DNA of 64,000 bases from Tanypteryx hageni (taxonomy: Eukaryota > Arthropoda > Insecta > Odonata > Petaluridae): NCBI GenBank assembly GCA_028673005.1, contig CM054117.1, positions 32,646,561 to 32,710,560 on the forward strand, in the 5' to 3' direction. The notes under the pieces are model-generated. The model was not told the origin of the DNA, searched no databases, and saw nothing but the letters and a program-made list of their open reading frames with translations. Shown in pieces: positions 61,401-64,000 of the stretch (position 1 is its first letter; every line of letters starts with the position of its first letter). A program made the translations under genes and the position numbers.

Positions 61401-62217
61401 TTTCTTTGTAAGCTCCGTTTTCTGCTAACTATATTCTATACTCACATTACCAACTGCGTTTACATGCTTCTATTTTAACTGAGTACTTGTACTGTACTGA
61501 TACAGTAAATTATATGTACTTTAATTTTCCGAGATCGCTTTTTTAAAACAGCTTCACATGCCGAATAAACGCCTTTGGGGACTGGATCCCGCCCATGGGC
61601 CATAGTTTCCTCACCTCTGCTGTACTTTCCATAGTATATTTCGAGTTACACAATGGGTACTGGAGCGCATTACTTACAAAACCCAGAGTGTGCCTGTATA
61701 TAAATTTCACTTAGTATTTAGGAATAGGAAAATATCTAAAAGTTTTTCAAATAGACCCCATTGAAAAAGAAAAATTGTTTTTTAAATACTTCATAAAATA
61801 TGCTAATAATAGGATTTTCCAAAACTGCTAAATGTAAATTATTTTTAAAATGCTTAACTTATTAATCAATAATTACCTTCCTTCCAGGAATATTCCTTCA
61901 TTGTTTGTAACACAACAATAAACAGGAGAACAAACAAATGAAATCTCTCCCTTACATCACTACAAGAAACTTGAAATAAATTATTTTTGTCAAATTTCTT
62001 AAAAACACTTCCCTTCAGCTCAACAAACTGTAAAAGAAAAAAGAGGCTTGAATGTGAGAACATAAAGGATGAATAATGTTCATTAAAATAATACTAATGA
62101 ATACAAAAATCTTACTTACATTATTTGACATCATAATAGTAAGTAGAGCTTTGTTGTTTGAATTAATGGCAACATTAAGAGTAGTTGCTTGAAACAAAAC
62201 AAGGAGGCTGTGCAGAA
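22016..62217 (-). CDS. TAPT1: TAPT1 (DUF747 family membrane protein), 3' part of gene, five exons
   Basis: Coding segments on the minus strand are 62217-62120, 62027-61877, 44423-44254, 30447-30090 and 22461-22016. All borders are GT..AG and the phases agree at each junction (0, 1, 0, 1). The product is the C-terminal 406 residues of a TAPT1 homologue. Recognisable blocks are QATTLNVAINS, LLTIMMSNNFVELKG, NNLFQVSCSDVRERF, FWVLVPDC, DWIKHAFITRFNELPVDVY and ARRMGFIPLPLGV. TAPT1/Emp65 proteins are multi-pass membrane proteins; yeast Emp65 acts in ER membrane protein quality control and vertebrate TAPT1 is linked to ciliary basal bodies and skeletal development. N-terminal exons are outside the window. 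The tail after residue 220 is Ala/Ser-rich and looks unstructured. The reading frame is intact. Confidence 0.93.
23349..23550 (+). repeat. Box B-containing dispersed repeat, copy 1
   Basis: ACCTGGGTTCGACTCCAGG (box B GGTTCGACTCC, consensus match) is followed by about 180 bp that match, in reverse orientation, the segment at about 62960-63150. Shared blocks include GGAAATTAAAATTATAAAAA and CTTATTCTATT. The upstream half of a tRNA (box A) is not visible. The second copy ends in a Helitron-like 3' terminus that this copy lacks. It is either a SINE-like sequence captured by a Helitron or a 3' part of one Helitron family. Confidence 0.55.
23796..24085 (+). repeat. Polypurine (GA/GGGA) low-complexity tract
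   Basis: About 290 bp almost without pyrimidines on the plus strand, dominated by GAGAGGGA and GGGAGGGA units. In the TAPT1 pre-mRNA (minus strand) it is read as polypyrimidine. Mirror-repeat purine tracts of this kind can form triplex DNA. The frame open through it has no protein meaning. Confidence 0.85.
27563..27858. mobile_element. hAT-type MITE (296 bp)
   Basis: The left end reads TAGGGATCACCAAATATTTT. The right end, reversed, reads CAGGGGTCCCCGAACTACGG. Both continue to GGGCCAC inside. The flanking 8-mers ATTTAAGG (27555-27562) and ATTTCAGG (27859-27866) match at 7 of 8, consistent with a hAT target duplication. Subterminal GGCCCGCGGGCC near the right end is typical of many non-autonomous hATs. 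There is no coding capacity. Confidence 0.82.
28147..28369. mobile_element. pogo/Tigger-like MITE containing a poly-G run
   Basis: The left terminus is CAGTCAGACCCCAAGTTAG; the right, reversed, is CAGTCAAACCCTGATTTAC. TGTA lies on both sides (28143-28146 and 28370-28373), which includes the TA expected of Tc1/pogo insertions. The interior has no ORF. A G-rich run at about 28306-28350 lies just inside the right TIR. The TIR style CAGTCRRACCC fits Tigger-type elements. Confidence 0.6.
28306..28350 (+). repeat. Poly-G tract, G-quadruplex-capable
   Basis: Contains several runs of at least five G separated by A, GA or ATT. It would be read as C-runs in the TAPT1 transcript. It lies inside a MITE and so is probably a decayed simple repeat. 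Confidence 0.8.
30090..30447 (-). CDS. TAPT1: TAPT1 coding exon D
   Basis: The acceptor CTCTGTAG is followed by codons for AFSDHSDLVARRMGFIPLP. The donor is GTATGT after ..PQVY plus one base (phase 1). The exon holds the best-conserved block of the family, ARRMGFIPLPLGVV, then a hydrophobic stretch (FALLALSYLCLASF) and LNGLVILGKACDLI. Two membrane segments are likely. After RHQRE comes a six-Ala run and Ser-rich sequence, a lineage-specific tail. An alternative donor (GTATAT, 8 nt upstream) would break the phase match with exon E, so GTATGT is preferred. Confidence 0.92.
30988..31199. mobile_element. hAT-type MITE (212 bp)
   Basis: The ends are CAGGGATCTGCAACCT and, reversed, CAGGGGTCAGCAACCT. 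The flanks CTTTATAC (30980-30987) and CTCTATAG (31200-31207) match at 6 of 8 and keep the hAT T/A pattern. No ORF. The TIR GGTCNGCAACCT is a recurring non-autonomous hAT style. Confidence 0.75.
31725..32646 (-). mobile_element. hAT transposon, internally deleted (922 bp)
   Basis: The termini are CAGTGGCGGCTCGT at both ends (14 identical bp in inverted orientation). A perfect 8-bp duplication ATGCTCCT lies at 31717-31724 and 32647-32654. The interior carries the end of a hAT transposase on the minus strand (31921-32142). Perfect duplication and matching TIRs suggest a fairly recent insertion, probably mobilised in trans because the catalytic core is absent. Confidence 0.9.
31921..32142 (-). 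pseudogene. hAT transposase C-terminal dimerisation fragment
   Basis: The 73-residue frame reads TSEAERCFSTLKRIKTFLRS followed by NSERLNALAVLSME. This is the hallmark of the hAT C-terminal dimerisation region (S.AER.FS.L..IK..LRS.M...RL..L..L). The full family protein is about 600 residues; the BED finger and RNase H-like core are missing. The fragment ends naturally with a stop near the element end. It is a relic of an autonomous relative and cannot catalyse transposition. Confidence 0.85.
34495..35093 (+). repeat. Hairpin-ended dispersed repeat, copy B, 5' part
   Basis: Starts around TTTCACAATGAAAAATAC and carries ATTGTTATTTGTTGCTA, ACAATTAGAAATTTTTATCAT, CCTCTTAAACAATGTTTTATG and CTCCATTTCTGGTTGGCCAG. 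It stops at TTAGTTTTTAAAAA, where the non-LTR element begins. The 3' remainder is at 37591-37770. This copy shows that the family extends several hundred bp upstream of what copy A retains. Confidence 0.7.
35094..37590 (+). mobile_element. 5'-truncated non-LTR (LINE) retrotransposon with A-tail
   Basis: Starts inside the region between endonuclease and RT and ends with GGAAATAAAGTT followed by a 9-A run (37582-37590), as expected for a LINE copied from a polyadenylated RNA. It splits repeat copy B: the repeat resumes at once with TTAGAGCACCCACA. A target duplication could not be fixed because both borders are A-rich. No endonuclease catalytic block is present. The RT belongs to the CR1/Jockey-like group by motif style. 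Confidence 0.85.
35115..36930 (+). pseudogene. Non-LTR reverse transcriptase (broken ORF)
   Basis: An in-frame stretch from about 35115 (INKNILTKKINDFQW) shifts frame near 35210 into FNKDWMNDELLVLIKERDN, the usual linker ahead of the RT. RT motifs follow: FIDFKKTLDTI (motif A, about 36120-36155), GVPQGSILSPILF (motif B, 36292-36330) and FYADDLVI (motif C catalytic YADD, about 36384-36407), then EQVSSYKYLGI. Stops or shifts lie at about 35625, 35820-36050, 36345 and 36695. A post-RT segment (VESILRYGINIWGA) is near 36810. Catalytic Asp residues remain, but the frame is broken at least four times, so it is inactive. Confidence 0.85.
37591..37770 (+). repeat. Hairpin-ended dispersed repeat, copy B, 3' part
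   Basis: Resumes with TTAGAGCACCCACAAAATTT, then TGCATTTCCATTGAAATGTC and the ACTATC..AAGAAAGTGAAAA end. Together with 34495-35093 it rebuilds one repeat copy in the same order as the uninterrupted copies. Confidence 0.75.
37880..38170 (-). repeat. Hairpin-ended dispersed repeat, copy C
   Basis: Reverse orientation. The hairpin is ACTTTCTCC..AGAAAGTAATAAAAGG, read on the minus strand at its 37.9-kb end. Upstream on the minus strand come AACAGAAATACACATTTTG (reverse sense), GAGTTAGAG-like and CCTCCACTTCCAGTTGATCAG. The copy lies 110 bp from the end of copy B and head-on to it. Confidence 0.7.
38265..38410 (+). repeat. Second copy of the GGTTAGGGGAAATTACTCC repeat
   Basis: AAAAAGGAAGTACAC then GGTTAGGGGAAATTACTCCA matches 17926-18060. 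Again a second, shorter internal unit follows (GGGTTTACTCCACGCCAGG). No ORF or termini. Confidence 0.5.
38695..39560 (-). repeat. Hairpin-ended dispersed repeat, copies D (fragment) and E
   Basis: 38695-38790 is a short minus-strand fragment (AGAAAATATAATTTTTCACA and CATTTTTTTCATAAAATGG). 38985-39560 is a long minus-strand copy beginning, in + coordinates, with TACTTTCTCCATATGC and running through TTGTTTGAAAATTTTTTTCAT and ATTTTCTAATTGTTGGTAG to TTGTTTTTTCATTGTGAAAA. Copy E is homologous over most of its length to copy B in opposite orientation. Confidence 0.7.
41197..42530 (-). mobile_element. mariner-family transposon (1334 bp), TIRs identical
   Basis: 30-bp terminal inverted repeats (41197-41226 and 42501-42530) starting CGAGGGTCATTTTTAAAGTA are exact reverse complements. 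The target duplication is TA (41195-41196 and 42531-42532). Length, TIRs, TA target and encoded transposase all fit mariner. The element keeps CpG sites unlike the surrounding intron. Identical TIRs and an ORF broken only by two TGA codons indicate a young insertion. Confidence 0.95.
41295..42362 (-). pseudogene. mariner transposase with two in-frame stops
   Basis: A single frame from ATG (SITNPADCEVRSVIRFLNAK) at 42362 to TAA at 41295-41297 would give about 355 residues, the normal mariner length. The N-terminal helix-turn-helix region is followed by catalytic blocks VTGDETWVSHY, LLHDNVQPH and YSPDLAPSDFHLF. Spacing between the second and third Asp is 34 residues (D34D). Two TGA codons interrupt the frame: one at 42168-42170 after HDDA and one at 41439-41441 after LGGK. 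Both stand where the family usually has Arg, so CGA to TGA is the likely change. No frameshift was found. All three catalytic Asp are intact. Confidence 0.93.
43075..43250 (+). repeat. tRNA-like repeat, copy 2
   Basis: A tRNA-like segment (43154-43222) with GTGGTAGAATAACC and box B-like GATTCGATTCC is preceded by TTCAGAAACAAGAAAA, as in the copy at 7563-7904. Further upstream (about 43080-43120) AAGATCCTATGCTGACAGGC matches the reverse complement of what lies downstream in the first copy. The element therefore has inverted-repeat sequence around its tRNA-like core, or the copies are rearranged. No 38-bp direct repeats here. Confidence 0.55.
44254..44423 (-). CDS. TAPT1: TAPT1 coding exon C
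   Basis: The acceptor is GGGACAG; AG completes a Glu codon begun in exon B. The donor is GTAAGC after ..TRQKH (phase 0). The exon encodes RFWVLVPDCMMVLLAEVLVD, WIKHAFITRFNELPVDVYRD and the start of YTLSLAYDMAQ. The blocks FWVLVPDC and KHAFITRFN are strongly typical of TAPT1 proteins. One membrane segment (VLVPDCMMVLLAEVLV) is likely. Confidence 0.94.
45380..45470 (+). repeat. Possible left end of a pogo-like TIR element
   Basis: TACAGTATCTATCCGAATAC then AAGACAAGG resembles the terminus style of the TIR elements at 18726 and 40358. No matching right end was identified, so only a fragment is claimed. Confidence 0.3.
45700..45885 (-). repeat. tRNA-derived SINE-like element
   Basis: On the minus strand a tRNA-like head has box A-like TGGTTAGTGTG (45846-45856) and box B-like GGTTTGAATCC (45800-45810; one change from consensus), 35 bp apart, ideal for an internal Pol III promoter. 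The head is followed by a body and an AAATAAATATTTT tail toward 45700. The frame across it on the other strand is the usual by-product of tRNA-derived SINEs. The 3' limit and target duplication are not defined. Confidence 0.65.
46773..46950 (+). repeat. Imperfect direct duplication flanking a LINE-like 3' tail
   Basis: Two similar segments (46773-46829 and 46901-46950) share CCATTTCTAGGTACT followed by a CT microsatellite. Between them lies CCTGAATAAAGATGATTATC with (ATCT)n, a typical non-LTR 3' end. A short retrotransposon tail may have inserted with a long target duplication. Confidence 0.4.
47026..47295 (+). pseudogene. hAT-type TTF zinc-finger N-terminal fragment
   Basis: The 89-residue frame contains SKQKLEVKHLGPHQPVDF, then FQHEWFCRKTWLTVSVSIKS and PYCFPCLLL. 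This matches the N-terminal zinc-finger (TTF/ZMYM-like) region of a hAT transposase subgroup, with LGPGQP, W..K..W and CFPCLL landmarks. The frame ends soon after the C..C pair. The rest of a transposase is not found. A hAT-like right terminus at about 48015-48048 may belong to the same element. Confidence 0.55.
48015..48048 (-). repeat. GC-rich hairpin next to hAT-like terminus
   Basis: CCGGGGC-ACT-GCCCCGG is a perfect 7-bp stem with 3-nt loop in AT-rich DNA. On the minus strand it follows AGTGGCGGAACTAGG, a terminus style of some hAT elements. A partner terminus was not located. Confidence 0.4.
48063..49604 (+). mobile_element. Tigger (pogo) element, internally deleted, left end lost
   Basis: The right terminus, read reversed from 49604, is CAGTGAAACCTCGCAATAGC, with TA outside (49605-49606), matching Tigger/pogo TIRs. 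The encoded remnant is in the correct orientation. The left TIR is not seen; the hAT-like fragment ending near 48048 borders it, suggesting truncation. Confidence 0.75.
48072..49000 (+). pseudogene. Tigger/pogo transposase lacking its catalytic core
   Basis: The first block reads WFFRAHSFNIPISETIIQEK and EIAKEM, the second half of the CENP-B-like helix-turn-helix. It continues to GEAASVDHDVVLEW, then joins directly to the distal DDE region: IKTIFLPVSTTSVCQPFDQG, IIKNFKLHYRKRVLQ. An acidic tail (EDQSLNTEDL) and QKKITDFF end it. The segment carrying the first catalytic Asp residues, normally over 100 residues, is absent. Stops at about 48318 and 48668 and a frameshift near 48250 also break it. 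This is a deletion derivative, not a domesticated gene. Confidence 0.82.
52920..53070 (+). repeat. Hairpin-ended dispersed repeat, copy G (fragment)
   Basis: AGTTAGAATGCCCACAAAAT, then TGTATTTCCGCTTTGATATC and TTTTTTCATGAAAA follow the family order. The terminal hairpin is not preserved. Confidence 0.6.
53140..53535 (+). repeat. Inverted repeat pair, left arm
   Basis: Matches the reverse complement of 59190-59510 over several hundred bp. Shared blocks include TATAGCTAAATGTG, ATTGCTTC, ATATAACATTTTAGATAAA and AAGTGCAA. There is no ORF. Both arms are copies of one dispersed family in opposite orientation. Confidence 0.65.
54029..54937. mobile_element. piggyBac-like MITE (909 bp)
   Basis: Flanked by TTAA (54025-54028 and 54938-54941), the target of piggyBac. 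The ends are CCCTGCAGCACTCGCGC and, reversed, CTCTGCGGCACTCGCAC. Subterminal motifs repeat the theme (GAGTGCTGACG) and a palindrome GTAGGGTGTC..GACACC-like occurs near 54876-54895. No transposase; the frames inside are not conserved. Termini starting CCCT with TTAA identify the superfamily. Confidence 0.82.
55391..55450 (+). repeat. GA-rich microsatellite
   Basis: (GA)n followed by GGAAGGAAGAAAGAAAGGAA; pure purine for about 50 bp. Confidence 0.85.
55676..55705 (+). mobile_element. Helitron 3' terminus
   Basis: The hairpin CCCGTT-ATATTT-GGCGGG (55676-55693) is followed by an 8-nt spacer and CTAG (55702-55705), with T as the next base. A hairpin just before CTRR with insertion before T is the Helitron 3' signature, and ACCCG..CGGGCAATTACGCTAGT is close to a widespread insect Helitron family end. 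The 5' TC end was not located, so the element length is unknown. Confidence 0.72.
57502..58793 (-). mobile_element. mariner-family transposon (1292 bp), decayed
   Basis: TIRs at 57502-57532 and 58763-58793 match at 26 of 31 positions (core GGGAGGTCCAAAAGTTC). TA lies on both sides (57500-57501 and 58794-58795). The interior encodes a broken mariner transposase on the minus strand. It differs from the element at 41197 in TIR and protein, so it is a separate lineage and older. Confidence 0.92.
57580..58615 (-). pseudogene. mariner transposase, stops, frameshift and a D-to-N change
   Basis: Begins MANIKHRAVIKFLTKEGQSL (58615) with a helix-turn-helix region, through SKTTLLQVLHGHLGMSKVSA. A TGA at 58220-58222 and a TAG near 58058 interrupt it. 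The first catalytic block reads TGNETWVHHYDPES, with Asn in place of the first catalytic Asp. LLHDNAPVH keeps the second. A 2-nt loss near 57790 shifts the frame before YSPDLAPSDYYLF. Another TGA follows LLE at 57616-57618, with the natural end near 57580. The product would be inactive several times over. Confidence 0.9.
58866..59098 (+). repeat. Tandem duplication, about 157-bp period
   Basis: 58866-58941 and 59022-59098 are imperfect copies ending ATTAACATGTACGACCACTC and ATTAACATGTATGACCACTC. They lie just outside the second mariner. Confidence 0.6.
59190..59510 (-). repeat. Inverted repeat pair, right arm
   Basis: Reverse-oriented copy of 53140-53535, sharing GCACTTAAGTTTAAGTA, CATTTAGCTATACAAGTCT and CTAAAATGTTATATTTAACT. 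The arms enclose a 5.6-kb segment with the piggyBac MITE and the second mariner. Confidence 0.65.
61577..61619. repeat. hAT-like right terminus fragment
   Basis: Reversed, it reads CAGAGGTGAGGAAACTATGG then CCCATGGGCGGGATCC, close in style to the right end of the MITE at 27563. The left end and target duplication were not found. Confidence 0.45.
61877..62027 (-). CDS. TAPT1: TAPT1 coding exon B
   Basis: The acceptor CTTTTACAG is followed by FVELKGSVFKKFDKNNLFQV and SCSDVRERF, a highly characteristic TAPT1 block. A hydrophobic segment LFVLLFIVVLQ follows. The exon ends WKE plus one base (phase 1) at the donor GTAATT. The run of shared residues with TAPT1 and the phase match with exon C make this firm. 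Confidence 0.95.
62028..62119 (-). other. TAPT1 intron A-B (92 bp)
   Basis: Donor GTAAGTAAG at 62119, polypyrimidine tract and acceptor TTTTACAG at 62028. Its short length contrasts with the multi-kilobase introns downstream. Confidence 0.92.
62120..62217 (-). CDS. TAPT1: TAPT1 coding exon A
   Basis: The acceptor AAGATTCAG at 62218 begins a phase-1 continuation (TT completes a codon). The exon encodes LHSLLVLFQATTLNVAINSN and NKALLTIMMSNN, then the donor GTAAGT. QATTLNVAINS and LLTIMMSNN are near-invariant in TAPT1 proteins. One membrane segment is likely. The preceding exon is not in the remaining 1.8 kb. Confidence 0.93.
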
Positions 62218-64000
62218 CTGAATCTTAGTTAGGGTTTCAACCAAATATAACAATGTATAATATTCAAACCATGTAACTGAACTGAATGCAGATTAAAAAT
62301 TTTTACTTAACAAATGGACATAAGATAATCACAAAATATTAGGTTACTAGACTTTTATTAAGAATGTTAACAAAAAATCATAATATAAAAAAATCTGTAC
62401 TTTTAAGAAAATTAGATGACTCCACAAACATTTAATATGAATTCAGTTGTTTTGAATCAGATTTATTCTGAGTTAAGCTTTAAATTGTTGTCTAACATAA
62501 ATTTAAAGTATCAACTCTTTCCTCTTTCTTAGATGATGAAAGAAAAGTAGAATTGGAAATGGCCATAATATTTGCACTCTTATGAGGATACCTTTTTCAT
62601 TAACTCACTGATCACACAATTGCAATTATTATTGATAAAGGATACAGACATATGTTGCAGCAAACAGCAAATGAGGTATAACACCTAAGTGTTCCCTCTT
62701 TCTATCCCTGGGTTCTGTTGCTGTCCAAAACAAAGCATCAATTGTATCCTGGCCAAAGGCAGAGAATAATCTGTCTCCGACCTAAATGATGAACACTTGC
62801 TATAAATATTTAGTTTACTTCTCAATATCAATAGGAAATTGACCAGATATAATAAACTAATAGGAAAACAACGACAACTCACATGAATTATTCAACAAAG
62901 CATATCTTTGAATATTATAATATTACTAGTATATTGCCCGTCAAAAACGACGGGTTCAAATTAATAAAAAATGGAAAAAGTTTAATAGAATAAGTGACTT
63001 TATTAATTAAAACAGTTCAAATTGGATGATCAATGGTCAGTTTTTTCTAATTGTAATTTCCAAAAGATTAAAAGTCTGCACATCTAAAATTCCATTTTTT
63101 ACCTTATTAGAAATAGAAATAATCCCCTGGAGTCAAACCCAGGTTGTTTTTCCAAATATTATTTGTCAATCACTTTTAGTATGTGAATCGAGCATTTATG
63201 GAAAATTTCTAACCATTATCTCTTACCGTTTTCGAAATATAAACGATTTAAATGATTACCAACCAACACTATTATTATAGACATTGTGTTTTTCATCTAT
63301 TATTTTAGTGCATTGTGATCGGAATTCATGGTTTTAATTTTAATTATGTATTTAAAGCAGAAAATAAAGCTTTAAATTAAGATATGAAGGTAAGACGGAA
63401 TTTTCTTGATAACTGTATAAGCATAAAAATGCTGATATTGTGAATAACTATGCTGTAGGGTAAATAACCATTGCAATTTAATTAAATAACAAATGTAATA
63501 ATCATCACTTTTTTCAATGCAATACACAATATCTTATCATCACCTTCAAACAGAATATCCTAAATAGTGTGAATTAAAAAGCTACTTACAGAGTTCTTTT
63601 GTTGTTAAGATAAACAAAACAAAAAGCTAACTAAAATATTAGCGATCGTGTGCTTGTTCGCATTTCTTCCACATCTTAGAAATGGTGCTGCAGTAAATGA
63701 TCCCTAACCAACGATGCTTATTATATATATGAGATCCACCAATTGCATCCAAGTAAACCCTATGGAAAGAAATACTACCACCTTTTAAGATTAAACAGTT
63801 ATAGATGTTTATATTTAAGGCAATGGAAGCAGCTAATTTTTTGACCATTTTCTGAACCACTTGTAGACACGGGCATCCGCTGGGGAAGTGAGCAAGGGGG
63901 GCAATTTCCCCCCTCTGAATCAAGCCTATATCAAGGGAAAACAACTATTGATGTCTGGTTAGGTCAGGGGATTAACACGGTCATTTTTCTGAGTTCAGAC
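62218..64000 (-). other. TAPT1 intron upstream of exon A (partial)
   Basis: Between exon A and the right edge I find no further TAPT1 coding block, so at least 1.78 kb of intron is present. It contains the Helitron-ended repeat at 62926-63150. A frame on the minus strand at 63639-63944 does not resemble the family. Confidence 0.7.
62926..63150 (-). mobile_element. Helitron 3' part with box B-containing repeat
   Basis: On the minus strand the segment starts ACCTGGGTTTGACTCCAGG (box B, one CpG-to-TpG change from the copy at 23349). It runs through GGAAATTACAATTAGAAAAA and ends with the hairpin CCCGTC-GTTTTT-GACGGG (62937-62954), 7 nt, and CTAG (62926-62929) before T. This is a Helitron 3' end of the same family as at 55676-55705. 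The 5' end is not defined. Confidence 0.68.

Larger units (their letters stand above)
44424..61876 (-). other. TAPT1 intron B-C (17.5 kb)
   Basis: Bounded by the donor GTAATT at 61876 and the acceptor CAG at 44424. It holds a tRNA-type SINE, a zinc-finger hAT fragment, a Tigger remnant, a piggyBac-like MITE, a Helitron end, a second mariner and an inverted repeat pair. Stretches 49610-52900, 55710-57490 and 59500-61550 are AT-rich, CpG-poor and without recognisable genes. Near 51590-51660 a fragment with GAGCTGAAATTTGGCAGGAA resembles common arthropod interspersed repeats. Confidence 0.8.

Noticed and set aside
63639..63944. 101-codon minus-strand frame as a further TAPT1 exon
   Set aside because: No resemblance to TAPT1 upstream blocks and no suitable membrane segment; treated as intronic.

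Overview
The window is animal nuclear DNA, most likely from an arthropod with a large, repeat-rich genome. The one conserved gene is split by introns of 7.6 to 17.5 kb. Those introns are packed with transposons typical of arthropods (mariner, pogo/Tigger, hAT, piggyBac, Helitron, non-LTR and Penelope-like elements). There is no operon structure and no bacterial-type gene. The species cannot be named from sequence alone.

Layout: 1 to about 16.8 kb has no recognisable gene. It is relatively GC- and CpG-rich with many pyrimidine or purine tracts, and it holds a tRNA-like repeat (7563-7904), a degenerate tandem repeat (12.1-12.96 kb) and a perfect hairpin (13766-13788). From about 16.3 kb rightward the sequence becomes AT-rich and CpG-poor. 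A 3.96-kb hAT-ended element at 16838-20797 contains a Penelope-like RT remnant, which is itself split by a 1.0-kb TA-flanked TIR transposon.

From 22016 to 62217 on the minus strand lies the 3' part of a TAPT1 (DUF747 family) membrane-protein gene. Five coding exons (62120-62217, 61877-62027, 44254-44423, 30090-30447, 22016-22461) have canonical GT/AG borders and fully compatible phases, and encode the C-terminal 406 residues through to a stop. The upstream exons lie beyond the right edge.

The introns hold at least a dozen recognisable mobile elements. The clearest are two mariner elements (41197-42530 and 57502-58793), a hAT element with a perfect 8-bp target duplication (31725-32646), a piggyBac-like MITE with TTAA ends (54029-54937), a 5'-truncated non-LTR retrotransposon (about 35094-37590), an internally deleted Tigger (about 48063-49604) and two Helitron 3' ends (55676-55705 and 62926-62954). 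An unclassified dispersed family ending in an ACTTTC/GAAAGT hairpin occurs at least seven times. Some copies are split by later insertions, so relative insertion ages can be read from the nesting.

I found no convincing new multi-gene system. The most unusual content is the hairpin-ended repeat family, the nested insertions with readable empty sites, the tRNA-like repeat with 38-bp perfect direct repeats, and the CpG contrast between the left flank and the gene body. All homology calls come from reading motifs by eye, without database searches.
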